Source: Bacilli bacterium | GTDB taxonomy: Bacteria > Bacillota_I > Bacilli_A > RF39 > UBA660 | Direction: 5' to 3' | Length of the DNA: 64,000 nt | Assembly (NCBI GenBank): GCA_017612805.1 | Contig: JAGAFD010000007.1 | Span: 62,001 to 126,000, forward strand | Part shown: piece by piece, positions 17,041 through 25,257 of the stretch | Numbering within the stretch: position 1 is the first letter of the stretch | How the letters are laid out: every line of letters begins with the position of its first letter | Made by a program: the position numbers and the translations under genes | The notes under the pieces: generated by a model | The model's database searches: none | The model's input: the letters and a program-made list of their open reading frames with translations, nothing else | What the model was told of the DNA's origin: nothing

Positions 17041-17679
17041 ATGAATAACAATGCTTATAAGATTATTTCAATTATTGCTTTAGTTTTAGGAGTTTTAGGA
17101 GTTACTTTAGGATATGCAGCTTTTTCTAGTACACTTACTATTTCATCATCAGCTAATGTTACCCCATCATCTTCGACATTTAATGTAGATTTTTCATCAA
17201 GTTCTTCTTCTGTTGTTGCTGATCCAATCACACCAACATTAAATAAAACTGCTACTGGTTTTTCTGCTACCAATGCAACTATTAATAATAGTAGTGATCC
17301 AATAATTTCAAATTTAGTAGCAACATTTACTGAACCTGGACAAAGTGTTACTTATGATTTTTATGCATATAATGCTGGAGAATTTATTGCTTATTTAAAT
17401 GGTATTAATTTCTCAGGTTCTAAAACATGTACTGCTGTCACTGGCACAACTCAAGCATTAGTTAATAGTGCTTGTAATGGTATTACGTTAAGTGTAAAAG
17501 TTGGTAGTGAAGATGCAACTACTACTTCTATTGGTAGTATTAGTGGACATTCACTTGCAAAAAATACAGCTGAACAAGTAACAGTAGTTATTTCATATGT
17601 TAGTGGTAGTGCGGTTGCTGATGGTAATTTCAATGTAACATTACCTGATATTGTATTAACTTATGATTCATTAGATTAG
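17041..17679 (+). CDS. TasA/camelysin-like secreted protein
   Basis: A 212-residue protein. A signal region, residues 5-26, ends LGVTLGYAAFSSTLTI, which matches the SipW-dependent TasA/CalY pattern (small residues then Ser/Thr-rich start). The remainder is Ser/Thr/Val-rich beta strands with few charges, as in fibre-forming matrix proteins. ATG 17041 is preferred over an in-frame ATG at 17023 because GGAGGTG at 17030-17036 is the ribosome binding site. It is followed by a SipW-type peptidase after 28 bases with no terminator, so they are co-transcribed. Fibre formation is an inference from family knowledge. Confidence 0.75.
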   Translation: MNNNAYKIISIIALVLGVLGVTLGYAAFSSTLTISSSANVTPSSSTFNVDFSSSSSSVVADPITPTLNKTATGFSATNATINNSSDPIISNLVATFTEPGQSVTYDFYAYNAGEFIAYLNGINFSGSKTCTAVTGTTQALVNSACNGITLSVKVGSEDATTTSIGSISGHSLAKNTAEQVTVVISYVSGSAVADGNFNVTLPDIVLTYDSLD

Positions 17680-17707
17680 TTAGTGTTTTTAAAAAGGAGG
17701 AAGTAAT

Positions 17708-18826
17708 ATGAAGCCTGGATATAAGCGATTAATAATATTTATATTTTGCTTACTTGGTATTCTTATAATCAACTCCTTTTTTTTTAATTTCCTATCGGGT
17801 TATCGAATAAGTATCCTGATTTTTGCTTTATTAGCTTTTTTTCATTGTTATTATGTTTTTGAAAAAAAAGATTTTCGCCATTTTTATGATATATTATTTG
17901 AAATCTTTGTCTTTGTAATGAGCTTTTTTATAATATATTACTTATTTGGAATAATTGTTGGTTTAGCAAAGACGGTTAATTATTTTACAATCAGAGGGAT
18001 ATTTATTATAATCTTACCTTTGGTTTTATATATTATTTTACGAGAAATATTAAGATATAACTTATTATTAAAGGCAGATGACAGTAAGATTATTTCTATA
18101 CTAGTAGTAGTCTTATTTGTTATGTTTGATTTAACGAATAGTATTTATTATGCTAATTTAAATTCTGAATATGCAACATTTAGATTCACGGCATTAAGTT
18201 TATTGCCTGTTATTTCATCAAATATTGCTTATTCTTATATTTCTAAGAAAACGGGATATATTCCAATTGTGATCTTTGATTTAATAATGGTTTTATATCC
18301 ATATTTGTTACCAATTATTCCTAATCCAAGTGAATATGTGGTTTCAGTTATTACATTTATTATTCCAGTATTATTTGCATTAAGAATAAGACGATTTTTT
18401 AATCGTTATAAAGATGATTTTATTCCGAGTAATTATCGTAAAAAAAGATATATTGGTTTGTTTCTACCAGCAATAATTATCATAGTTTTAGTATATTTAT
18501 ATAGTGGTTATTTCCGTTATTATGCGATTGCTATTGGTAGTGGTAGTATGGAACCGAAGATAAAAAAAGGTGATGTAGTTATTGTAAATCAAAAAACTTC
18601 TAAATTTGAAGTTGATGATGTTATTGCTTTTAAAGAAAGTGAATATATAATTGTTCACCGTATCGTAAATATTGTTAAAGTTGGCAATGAAGAATATTAT
18701 TATACTAAAGGAGATGCCAATCAAAATATTGATGATTTTGTAGTTGATAAAAAATCAATTATTGGAAAGGTTTATGGAAAAGTGGCATATGTTGGATATC
18801 CAACCGTATGGTTAGGAGAAAAGTAA
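17708..18826 (+). CDS. SipW-type (S26B) signal peptidase with multi-spanning N-terminus
   Basis: A 372-residue membrane protease. Residues 1-265 hold about seven or eight transmembrane helices. The C-terminal third is an S26B peptidase: Ser280 in GSGSMEPKIKKGDVV, His317 in YIIVHRIVN (His instead of the Lys of ordinary SipA-type enzymes), and Asp336 in TKGDANQ. SipW itself is about 190 residues, so the large membrane extension is unusual. Its gene lies directly after the TasA-like gene, which makes that protein and the upstream large surface protein its likely clients. RBS AAAAGGAGG lies just upstream. Confidence 0.85.
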   Translation: MKPGYKRLIIFIFCLLGILIINSFFFNFLSGYRISILIFALLAFFHCYYVFEKKDFRHFYDILFEIFVFVMSFFIIYYLFGIIVGLAKTVNYFTIRGIFIIILPLVLYIILREILRYNLLLKADDSKIISILVVVLFVMFDLTNSIYYANLNSEYATFRFTALSLLPVISSNIAYSYISKKTGYIPIVIFDLIMVLYPYLLPIIPNPSEYVVSVITFIIPVLFALRIRRFFNRYKDDFIPSNYRKKRYIGLFLPAIIIIVLVYLYSGYFRYYAIAIGSGSMEPKIKKGDVVIVNQKTSKFEVDDVIAFKESEYIIVHRIVNIVKVGNEEYYYTKGDANQNIDDFVVDKKSIIGKVYGKVAYVGYPTVWLGEK

Positions 18827-18839
18827 GGAAGTGTGTTTA

Positions 18840-19982
18840 ATGGCTAATACTAAAAAAAGTAAAAGTATTAAAAAAGTACCTAATAATCCTACAAATAAAA
18901 AAGATTCTTTAATAAAAAGAATATCTAATTATTTGAGTTTTAATATGCGTTTTTCTATTGATATCATCTTATTAATGGTATGTGCTTTTGCAATGGTTTA
19001 CTGTGTTGGTATGGCTTTTAAATATGCTCAAAACGAATTAATTACTTATACTGAAAATGGTAATGTTGATTATAAAGTTTATTTAAAGAAAAATAATTTT
19101 TATGATAAACCTTTCTTAAATAAAGATATGGTTTATGTAGCTAGTTTAATTGATAAGATAGTGATTGATTTTGATTATAATTTTAATGTTAACGAAGCAA
19201 GTGATATTATTTTTAAATATAATGTGATTGCTAACTTAGTTATTACTAGCCAAAATAATTCTAAAACCTTCTTTGAAAAAGAATATGTTTTGTTAGATGA
19301 TGTTACTGATGAAATAAAGAAAAGTAAAAATTATAATATTAAAAAAGAAGTAGTTATTAATTATGCTAAGTATAATAATTTAGCTAATCAATTTAAATCA
19401 CATTATGCGGTTAATACGGTTAGTTATTTAGATGTTTATTTACAAGTATTAGAACGTAGTAAAGACTCTAACTTATATCAATTAAATGATACTAATAAAA
19501 CTTTATTAAGAATACCAATTTCAGAGCAAGAAGTTAATATTAATTTGGATAATGAAAAAGTTCATGAAGAAAAACAAGTAGTTTCTAAATCAAGAATCTT
19601 AATTAAAAATAAAAAATACATTGTAGCAATGGGATTCTTGTTATTTATGATGCTAATTGCATTAATTGGAATTGTTCGTAAAGTGATAACATTAATTGAA
19701 GAAATCAGTTATTATGATCGTCATGTTAAACGTTTACTTCGTGCTTATGATCGTATTATAGTAAATGTTGTAACGCCACCTAATTTTAAAGGGTATAACG
19801 TTATTAAGGTAGAGAACTTCCAAGAATTAGTTGATGTACGTGATAATACGAAGGAACCAATTAAGTATTATGTTATTACTCCACATAAGAAGTGTGAATT
19901 CTTCTTAACTAATGGTAAAGATTTATACTTATTTGTAATTGAAGAAATTGGTATGAAAGAAATAATTAAAAACCATTCATAA
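18840..19982 (+). CDS. DUF5305-like membrane protein linked to SipW
   Basis: A 380-residue protein with a Lys-rich cytoplasmic N-terminus and transmembrane helices near 45-65 and 255-280. A beta-rich extracytoplasmic domain lies between them, with the start YKVYLKKNNFYDKPFLNKD characteristic of DUF5305. A cytoplasmic C-terminal region includes NFQELVDVRDNTKEPIKYY. DUF5305 genes are known next to S26B signal peptidases in archaea and some Firmicutes, as here. Function is unknown; accessory to secretion or assembly of SipW-cleaved proteins is inferred. ATG 18840 has GGAAG upstream. The start 10 bases earlier in another reading is less likely. Confidence 0.65.
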   Translation: MANTKKSKSIKKVPNNPTNKKDSLIKRISNYLSFNMRFSIDIILLMVCAFAMVYCVGMAFKYAQNELITYTENGNVDYKVYLKKNNFYDKPFLNKDMVYVASLIDKIVIDFDYNFNVNEASDIIFKYNVIANLVITSQNNSKTFFEKEYVLLDDVTDEIKKSKNYNIKKEVVINYAKYNNLANQFKSHYAVNTVSYLDVYLQVLERSKDSNLYQLNDTNKTLLRIPISEQEVNINLDNEKVHEEKQVVSKSRILIKNKKYIVAMGFLLFMMLIALIGIVRKVITLIEEISYYDRHVKRLLRAYDRIIVNVVTPPNFKGYNVIKVENFQELVDVRDNTKEPIKYYVITPHKKCEFFLTNGKDLYLFVIEEIGMKEIIKNHS

Positions 19983-20000
19983 TAAATGAATGGTTTTATT
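19969..20000 (+). terminator. Terminator of the TasA-SipW-DUF5305 operon
   Basis: A 12-bp stem AAAACCATTCAT (19969-19980) and ATGAATGGTTTT (19986-19997) with a 5-base loop. The stop codon of the DUF5305-like gene is at its tip. Confidence 0.8.
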
Positions 20001-20048
20001 ATGTCACCTAATATTTTGATGTTTCATATATTAATATAGGTGATTAAT

Positions 20049-21074
20049 ATGGCTAAAAAAGTTGTTATTGATGCTGGTCATGGTGGTAGTGATCCGGGTG
20101 CTATTGGTAATGAGATAACTGAAAAAGATCTTACTTTAAAAATTAGTAATTATATTCACAAAAGACTAAATGAATTAGGAATCGAAAATAGTTTAACAAG
20201 AAGTGGTGATGCAACATTAAGTCCTACTGATCGGGTTAAGAAAATATTAAGTTTTTATGGTAATGGTAATGATGTTATTGTTCTTTCTAATCATATTAAT
20301 GCTGGTGGTGGTGAAGGTGCTGAAATTATTTATGCTTTAAGAAATAATGATAATTTATCAAAAAAAATATCCGAAAGTTTAGAAGCAAATGGTCGTGAAG
20401 TGAGAAAATATTATCAAAGAAGATTACCTAGTAATCCGGCAAAAGATTATTATTTTATAATGCGCGATACTCCGGATACTGAAAGCATTATTATTGAGTA
20501 TGGTTTTTTAGATAACGTTAGTGATGCTAATAAGTTAAAGAATAATTGGCAAGAATATGCTGAAGCGGTAGTAAAAGGGATAGCCAATTATTTAGGAGTA
20601 CCATATCAAGAAGAAATTAGTGAGATCAATAAATATTACATTGTTAAGAAAGGTGATACTTTATATAGTATTGCTAAGAAATATGGTACTACGGTTGATA
20701 ACTTAAAACTTATTAACAATCTAAATTCTAATATGTTATCAATTGGCCAAAAATTATTATTGGCTAAAGATTCTGAAGATAATATTGATAATCAATATAT
20801 TGTGAAAAAAGGCGATACATTATATAGCATTGCTAAGAATAATAACACAACCGTTGATGACATTAAAATGACTAATAATTTATCTTCTAATTTATTATCG
20901 ATTGGTCAAAAGTTATTAATACCAATAACTTCTATAATATATGAAGTTAAAAAGGGAGATACTTTGTATGGAATAGCTAAACAATTTAATACTACGGTGA
21001 ATAACTTAATAGATATCAACAATTTAAAATCTACTTTACTTTCAATAGGTCAGAAATTATTAATCAAGAAATAA
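20049..21074 (+). CDS. N-acetylmuramoyl-L-alanine amidase with three LysM domains
   Basis: A 341-residue Amidase_3 enzyme that cuts the amide between muramic acid and the stem peptide. The zinc site is seen in VIDAGHGGSDPGA (His), the following Glu, VLSNHINAGG (His) and IIIEYGFLDN (catalytic Glu). It occupies residues 3-185. Three LysM repeats follow (about 197-240, 250-295, 298-341), each starting YxVKKGDTLYSIAK. There is no signal peptide: the protein begins MAKKVVIDAGHG. That resembles mother-cell lytic amidases such as CwlC or phage endolysins rather than a vegetative autolysin. ATG 20049 follows AGGTGAT, and the upstream GTG belongs to the RBS. Confidence 0.9.
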   Translation: MAKKVVIDAGHGGSDPGAIGNEITEKDLTLKISNYIHKRLNELGIENSLTRSGDATLSPTDRVKKILSFYGNGNDVIVLSNHINAGGGEGAEIIYALRNNDNLSKKISESLEANGREVRKYYQRRLPSNPAKDYYFIMRDTPDTESIIIEYGFLDNVSDANKLKNNWQEYAEAVVKGIANYLGVPYQEEISEINKYYIVKKGDTLYSIAKKYGTTVDNLKLINNLNSNMLSIGQKLLLAKDSEDNIDNQYIVKKGDTLYSIAKNNNTTVDDIKMTNNLSSNLLSIGQKLLIPITSIIYEVKKGDTLYGIAKQFNTTVNNLIDINNLKSTLLSIGQKLLIKK

Positions 21075-21103
21075 GATGTGATATAATGTAGTTAGGTGAT
21101 AGA

Positions 21104-22138
21104 ATGAATAAGAAAGTAGTAACAATTATTATATGTACAATTATATTAATATTATTAGCAACGGGAGTGTTGACAGCATTCTTCTATATCAGAGGAAGAA
21201 AACCAAATAATAATGGTGGAAGTAATAATAAAACGAAATATATTTATTTAAATAATCCTAATGTAGCTTATGAATATATTGATTCATATAAAAAATATAG
21301 TGATTTTATGGAAAAACAAGAAATCACTAAAGATGATGAATATGAATTATTTAGTAAAAATGATTTTAAAGATCAAACTTATTTATTTATCGTAGTTCCA
21401 TATGATATGTGTAGTGAAACTATTAAGAGGGATTATTTGAAAAAAGAAGGTAGTACTTATCGATTATATCTAGACATCGCCTATGGATGTGGAGTATGTC
21501 CACTTGCTAAAAAAGTATTTGCTTATAAAGTAGATGATAATTCATTAGAGGTAGAAATATTTACTAAAGAAGTATCAAAAACTCAATGTGATCCTAATGT
21601 AGCTTATAAACCAATTATTTACATTTATCCGCAAGAAGATCTTGATTTAACAGTTAAACTAGGTAATAAAAATGATTTACTTTATACTTATCCTAAATAT
21701 AATAATGGATGGAATATTCATGTAAGTAAAGATGGTAATATCTATGACTATAATACTAAAAGAAATTATTATGCTTTATATTGGGAAGGTAAAGATAATT
21801 ACAAATTAGATATGAGTAAAGGTTTTGTAGTAAAGGGTAGTGATACGGTTAAATTCTTGGAAGAAAAACTAAGTATTTTAGGATTAAATGACTATGAAAT
21901 TAATGAATTTATTATTTATTGGATTGATAAACTAGAAAATAATAACTATAATTTTATTTCATTTAGAAATCAAAGTGATATGATGCCTTTAAGTTTATCT
22001 AAAACTCCTGATACTTTAATTAGAGTAATGATGGATTATAAACCATTAGATAACTATATAAATGTTGAAGAACAAATATTAACTAAAGTTAATCGTACTG
22101 GATTTACGGTAGTTGAGTGGGGCGGAACTAAACATTAA
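21104..22138 (+). CDS. Conserved membrane-anchored protein of unknown function
   Basis: A 344-residue protein with one N-terminal transmembrane helix (about 5-28), a Asn/Gly/Lys linker, and a large extracytoplasmic part. Segments such as KPIIYIYPQEDLDLTVKLG, YPKYNNGWNIHVSKDG and GFTVVEWGGTKH belong to a family I remember as widespread but unnamed in gut Firmicutes. Four Cys (MCSE, YGCGVCP and TQCDP) fall within about 50 residues and could form disulfides. No catalytic motif is recognised. It has an AGGTGAT RBS and a likely TATAAT at 21080-21085. It lies among wall hydrolases, but no function can be assigned. Confidence 0.7.
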   Translation: MNKKVVTIIICTIILILLATGVLTAFFYIRGRKPNNNGGSNNKTKYIYLNNPNVAYEYIDSYKKYSDFMEKQEITKDDEYELFSKNDFKDQTYLFIVVPYDMCSETIKRDYLKKEGSTYRLYLDIAYGCGVCPLAKKVFAYKVDDNSLEVEIFTKEVSKTQCDPNVAYKPIIYIYPQEDLDLTVKLGNKNDLLYTYPKYNNGWNIHVSKDGNIYDYNTKRNYYALYWEGKDNYKLDMSKGFVVKGSDTVKFLEEKLSILGLNDYEINEFIIYWIDKLENNNYNFISFRNQSDMMPLSLSKTPDTLIRVMMDYKPLDNYINVEEQILTKVNRTGFTVVEWGGTKH

Positions 22139-22166
22139 AAAGATGTATATTGATACATCTTTTATT
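22138..22166 (+). terminator. Terminator
   Basis: AAAAGATGTAT (22138-22148) and ATACATCTTTT (22153-22163) form a strong hairpin at the stop of the preceding gene. The T-rich tail runs into the extended -10 TGTTATAAT at 22169-22177 that serves the next gene. Confidence 0.75.
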
Positions 22167-22195
22167 TTTGTTATAATATTAATGAGATGATTAAT

Positions 22196-23167
22196 ATGAA
22201 AAAGAAATTTAAGTTATTACTATTATTAATTACATTTATATGTTTAGTATTCATAGGAATAATGTTTTATATTCGTAATGTAAGATATACTTTTAAATTA
22301 GCAGATAAAGTGTCAGTTAATTTAAATGACTCAGTTGATCCAGCTAAATATATTAAAGACATGAAAAATGTTAATGTTTATTATGAATCAATTGATACAT
22401 CAAAAGCTGGTATATATAAAATTAAGTATACAGTTAAAACTAATTTAGGGATTAAAAAGGATTATTATTTAGAAGTTGAAGTTATTGATAATACGCCAGT
22501 AATCAAAGTAGAACCAGAAGTAGAACCAAATCCCGAAAAGGTTGAAATTAAAACTACTGAACCAGTTAAGAATAATAAGGTGGTTAGTAGAACATCAAGT
22601 AAAGGTTATAAAGTTGAAGAAATTAATTCGGTAACATATGTTAATGGTATTTTGATCGCTAATAAAACTTTTTCCCTTCCATCAACTTATAATCCAGGAG
22701 GATTAACAAGTGAGGTTAATGCAGCTGCTGATGAAATGTTTGCGGCTGCTAAAGTGGTAGGATTTGAAATGAAAGCACAAAGTGGTTTTAGATCATATGA
22801 AACGCAAAGAAAGTTATATAATAATTATGTTAATCGTGATGGCAAAGCAAAAGCTGACACGTATTCTGCAAGACCTGGCCATTCGGAACATCAAACTGGC
22901 TTAGCATTTGATGTGTGTGCTAAAGGTTATGCGTGTATTAATTCTAATTTTAATGGTACTGCACCGGCTAACTGGTTAGCTAATAACGCTCATCTATATG
23001 GTTTTATTTTAAGATATCCAAAAGGTAAAACAAATGAAACTGGTTATTTGTATGAATCATGGCATTTTAGATATGTAGGTAAGGAATTAGCAGCAGAATT
23101 ATATAATAATGGTGATTGGATTTCACTTGAAAATTATCTAGGAATTACTTCTGAATACAGTAATTAA
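22196..23167 (+). CDS. D-alanyl-D-alanine carboxypeptidase, M15B (VanY/DacB-like)
   Basis: A 323-residue membrane-anchored zinc peptidase. A transmembrane helix (about 5-27) leads to a small Ig-like beta domain (about 35-100, ending KKDYYLEVEVIDN), a charged linker, and the M15B domain (about 150-315). The domain carries SGFRSYETQRKLY, the ligands His and Asp in SEHQTGLAFDV, and the last His in ESWHFRYVG. It trims terminal D-Ala from peptidoglycan stem peptides. ATG 22196 follows a GATGA-type site and an extended -10 promoter. Its 3' end overlaps the converging CwlJ-like gene by 4 bases. Confidence 0.9.
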   Translation: MKKKFKLLLLLITFICLVFIGIMFYIRNVRYTFKLADKVSVNLNDSVDPAKYIKDMKNVNVYYESIDTSKAGIYKIKYTVKTNLGIKKDYYLEVEVIDNTPVIKVEPEVEPNPEKVEIKTTEPVKNNKVVSRTSSKGYKVEEINSVTYVNGILIANKTFSLPSTYNPGGLTSEVNAAADEMFAAAKVVGFEMKAQSGFRSYETQRKLYNNYVNRDGKAKADTYSARPGHSEHQTGLAFDVCAKGYACINSNFNGTAPANWLANNAHLYGFILRYPKGKTNETGYLYESWHFRYVGKELAAELYNNGDWISLENYLGITSEYSN

Positions 23168-23586
23168 TGTAATTCTTTGCATACTCCAGGATCTGGTTTA
23201 TAAAAACAATGATTTTTGTATTTTCCGGCTAGTTGTTGATCGTACCAAGTACTTTTACAATTATAGCCTTTTTTTGGTGCATAAAACCATAAAGCATTAG
23301 TTGCTGGATAATAATATTCGCCATTTAATACACGTTTTGCTAAATTTTTTTCTAATGTTGTTGAGGTACTTTGAAATAGTGATGAACTAGTACCAACAAA
23401 TTGATTCTTTTGGTAGATAGCATCATAAATTGTTGAAATGTTTTTAAAAGTTAAGCAATTAGCTAAAACACGGTTTACAACTACATTACCAACCATCAAC
23501 ATCCCTAGATTACCTTCTGCTAGTGCTTCGGCACGCATAATTCTTGCCAATAAATCTAATTCTTTAGTTGTATAGTTAACTAACAT
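23164..23586 (-). CDS. CwlJ/SleB-type spore cortex-lytic hydrolase
   Basis: A 140-residue Hydrolase_2 (SleB catalytic) domain protein. It starts NYTTKELDLLARIMRAEALAEGNLGM with the catalytic Glu20, and retains NVVVNRVLAN, FVGTSSSLFQ and ATNALWFYAP. It lacks both signal peptide and PG-binding domain and has the size of CwlJ (about 142 residues), not SleB. CwlJ is made in the mother cell and attacks cortex at germination; in Bacillus it needs GerQ, whose homologue is present at 58320-58625. ATG 23586 is chosen, as the in-frame GTGs upstream are part of GGTGGTGAT. A general wall hydrolase is the alternative. Confidence 0.8.
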   Translation of the reverse strand: MLVNYTTKELDLLARIMRAEALAEGNLGMLMVGNVVVNRVLANCLTFKNISTIYDAIYQKNQFVGTSSSLFQSTSTTLEKNLAKRVLNGEYYYPATNALWFYAPKKGYNCKSTWYDQQLAGKYKNHCFYKPDPGVCKELH

Positions 23587-23676
23587 ATATATCACCACTT
23601 TATCTTATGCATTTTTCTAATAAATGTTGTTATTTTTACGATTATATGGTAATATATAGAAGTCTTAAAGATTTAT

Positions 23677-23750
23677 AGAGGTGTAGTTAAATGGTATAAT
23701 AATGGTCTCCAAAACCACTGTTGGGAGTTCGATTCTCTCCACCTCTGCCA
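23677..23750 (+). tRNA. trnW: tRNA-Trp (anticodon CCA)
   Basis: A 74-nt cloverleaf: acceptor AGAGGTG (23677-23683) with CACCTCT (23740-23746), anticodon loop CTCCAAA giving anticodon CCA, T arm GGGAG-TTCGATT-CTCTC, discriminator G and encoded CCA (23748-23750). Its last bases GCCA, plus the following T, are shared with the ends of three downstream 30-bp repeats, and the sequence after the CCA is duplicated twice downstream. This makes it a plausible integration target. Confidence 0.93.
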
Positions 23751-23792
23751 TGGATTATTAAGTAGCTTAGGCTACTTTTTTCATGGTATAAT
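23751..23792 (+). repeat. Terminator-promoter module, copy A (next to tRNA-Trp)
   Basis: Directly after the tRNA CCA. It has ATTATTAAG, a hairpin AAGTAGC (23760-23766)/GCTACTT (23771-23777) with loop TTAG, a T run, and an extended -10 (TGG-TATAAT, 23784-23792). Near-identical modules recur at 25195-25236 and 25689-25730. It terminates the tRNA transcript and starts that of the next gene. Confidence 0.75.
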
Positions 23793-23810
23793 AATGTTGG
23801 AGTTGATAAT

Positions 23811-24365
23811 ATGTCTAAATATTTAAAAGTAATGTTTGGTAATAAAGGTGTTAACTTTGAATATAAAATAGATGAAGTAAATGTTTCAAATATTTGGAAT
23901 CCTAATGCATCTCGTCCTGAAGAAATGGGTGGATTTAATTTTTCTATTGAAGATAAAATATTAAGATGGTTAGTAAGAGGGGATACTCTTTATGATGTAA
24001 TAATACCTGATGATGCTGAAGTAATAGATTGCCCTAGTGAGTCCGCTCCACATGGTGTGTTTAGAAGTAATAAAATAATATTAACTAATCCTAGACCAAT
24101 GACTGATGAATTAGCAATGAATTTTTATTTAAAATCTGACTTGCCAGAAAAATCATATTTTAAGTCCCTTGCTGGTGTTGCTATTAGAGGATATAAAAAT
24201 ACAGCCATAAAAATAATAGAGGATAAAATTAATAATGATAATATAGATTTAGTATTAAGTGAGATAGAAGATTTTACTAAACCTTATCAAAATGATTTTG
24301 ATGATACATACACTGTCTATAATGAAGTAATGCAAAAACTTCAAGATATAAAAGAAAATATGTAG
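23811..24365 (+). CDS. Uncharacterised accessory protein, first gene of the cassette-like array
   Basis: A 184-residue soluble protein with no signal peptide. The most conserved-looking part is EEMGGFNFSIEDKILRWLVRGDTLYDVIIPDDAEVI, followed by SNKIILTNPRPMTDELAM. I remember similar unnamed proteins in Firmicutes and phage-rich regions but cannot name a function. The C-terminal 60 residues are helical and acidic. The gene has its own extended -10 promoter just after the tRNA-Trp terminator and a GGAG site. It ends 1 base before the first 30-bp repeat, the layout expected of a mobile gene cassette. Confidence 0.7.
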   Translation: MSKYLKVMFGNKGVNFEYKIDEVNVSNIWNPNASRPEEMGGFNFSIEDKILRWLVRGDTLYDVIIPDDAEVIDCPSESAPHGVFRSNKIILTNPRPMTDELAMNFYLKSDLPEKSYFKSLAGVAIRGYKNTAIKIIEDKINNDNIDLVLSEIEDFTKPYQNDFDDTYTVYNEVMQKLQDIKENM

Positions 24366-24395
24366 AGTTTTAAACCCTTATCAATTACGTGCCAT
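24366..24395 (+). repeat. 30-bp cassette-end repeat, copy 1
   Basis: Starts AGTTTTAAACCC (24366-24377), continues TTATC, and ends AATTACGTGCCAT (24383-24395). It lies immediately after the stop of the first accessory gene. The following sequence is unlike that after copies 2 and 3, so the repeat boundary on this side is GCCAT. Confidence 0.85.
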
Positions 24396-24405
24396 TTAGA
24401 ATATT

Positions 24406-24437
24406 AAAACACTAACTTAATTGTTAGTGTTTTTTAT
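24406..24437. terminator. Bidirectional terminator, AAAACACTAAC family
   Basis: AAAACACTAAC (24406-24416) and GTTAGTGTTTT (24423-24433) with a 6-base loop. The same arms recur at 26307-26332 and 27888-27914. It ends the minus-strand methyltransferase gene. Confidence 0.75.
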
Positions 24438-24447
24438 TTATATAATC

Positions 24448-25119
24448 TTACCATATAAATGGTATCAATTTATATTTTACTTTCTTTTTATACTCTTTAT
24501 ATCCCTTAAGTTCTCTTTCTAATACTTCTTCTTCATACTTTATTCTTTTGCTAATAATAAATGGATATATTAGGAATATTATAAATGAGATAATTGAACC
24601 TAGTATTAGTGGCATAGTTAAGAATAACATAAGAGAGGCAGAGTACATTGGATGTCTTACAACACTGTATAAACCACTATCAACTACTTTTTGTTCTTTT
24701 TGTACTTCAATAGTTCTGGAAAGATATGTATTTTCTCTTAATACCTCAGCATATAAGATATATGCAATCATAAATAAAAAAGAAGCAATTATTACAATAT
24801 ATTTAGGCATTATTATCCATGAAAATCTATAGTTTAAACCTGCAATTATAAATCCTGATAAAAACATAAATCCACTATATAAAATAACTAACTTTTGTTC
24901 TTTTTCATTTTCTTTAACATCTAATCTGCTTTTTAACAATTGTGGATTCTTAAATATTAATATTATACCCGCCATAAACATTGGAATAAATAATAATGCC
25001 ATAAAAAGCCATGCGTTCGAATAGTAAAATGAACCAGCTGAAATAAATAATATAGTACCAACCAATAATACTCCTAAAACAAATTTTGTTATGCCTGATA
25101 AAAACAATTTTGCTTTCAT
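24448..25119 (-). CDS. Isoprenylcysteine carboxyl methyltransferase-like membrane protein
   Basis: A 223-residue integral membrane protein with about five hydrophobic helices. The C-terminal part has the ICMT/PEMT-type signature: GLYSVVRHPMYSASLML (RHP with the following Tyr), then a helix and KRIKYEEEVLERELKGYKEYKKKV, where family members bind S-adenosylmethionine. Bacterial members methylate unknown small or lipid substrates; a prenyl-cysteine substrate is not implied. It is on the minus strand, opposite to the other array genes, and lies between 30-bp repeats 1 and 2 with its own RBS and terminator, so it can move as a self-contained unit. Confidence 0.8.
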   Translation of the reverse strand: MKAKLFLSGITKFVLGVLLVGTILFISAGSFYYSNAWLFMALLFIPMFMAGIILIFKNPQLLKSRLDVKENEKEQKLVILYSGFMFLSGFIIAGLNYRFSWIIMPKYIVIIASFLFMIAYILYAEVLRENTYLSRTIEVQKEQKVVDSGLYSVVRHPMYSASLMLFLTMPLILGSIISFIIFLIYPFIISKRIKYEEEVLERELKGYKEYKKKVKYKLIPFIW

Positions 25120-25164
25120 ATTATCACATCCTAGTTTAAGTATATCATAATATTTAGGATAATG

Positions 25165-25194
25165 AGTTTTAAACCCTTATTAATTACGTGCCAT
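25165..25194 (+). repeat. 30-bp cassette-end repeat, copy 2
   Basis: Same as copy 1 except one base (TTATT for TTATC). It starts AGTTTTAAACCC (25165) and ends AATTACGTGCCAT (25194), 799 bases after copy 1 and directly followed by terminator-promoter module B. Confidence 0.87.
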
Positions 25195-25236
25195 GAGATT
25201 ATTAAGCTGCTTCGGCTACTTTTTTTATGTTATAAT
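25195..25236 (+). repeat. Terminator-promoter module, copy B
   Basis: GAGATTATTAAG, a stem-loop with a TTCG tetraloop (GCTTCGGC) and T7, then TGTTATAAT at 25228-25236. The left arm AAGCTGC has two mismatches to GCTACTT, so this copy should terminate less well than A or C. It supplies the promoter of the Nudix gene. Confidence 0.75.
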
Positions 25237-25257
25237 GGATATATATGGAGGTATTAT

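Noticed and set aside
24366-24395. The 30-bp repeat as the 3' end of a tRNA
   Set aside because: GTTTTAAAC resembles a T loop and GCCA the tail, but the distance between them is about four bases too long for a T stem plus acceptor arm, and the 5' side is coding sequence.
24366-24395. The 30-bp repeat as a classical integron attC site
   Set aside because: No paired R and L boxes with a variable palindromic centre can be folded, and no IntI-like gene is in the window.
25162-25257. Longer Nudix frame starting at 25162
   Set aside because: It would read through the 30-bp repeat, terminator and promoter; GGAGG and ATG 25258 give a normal start.
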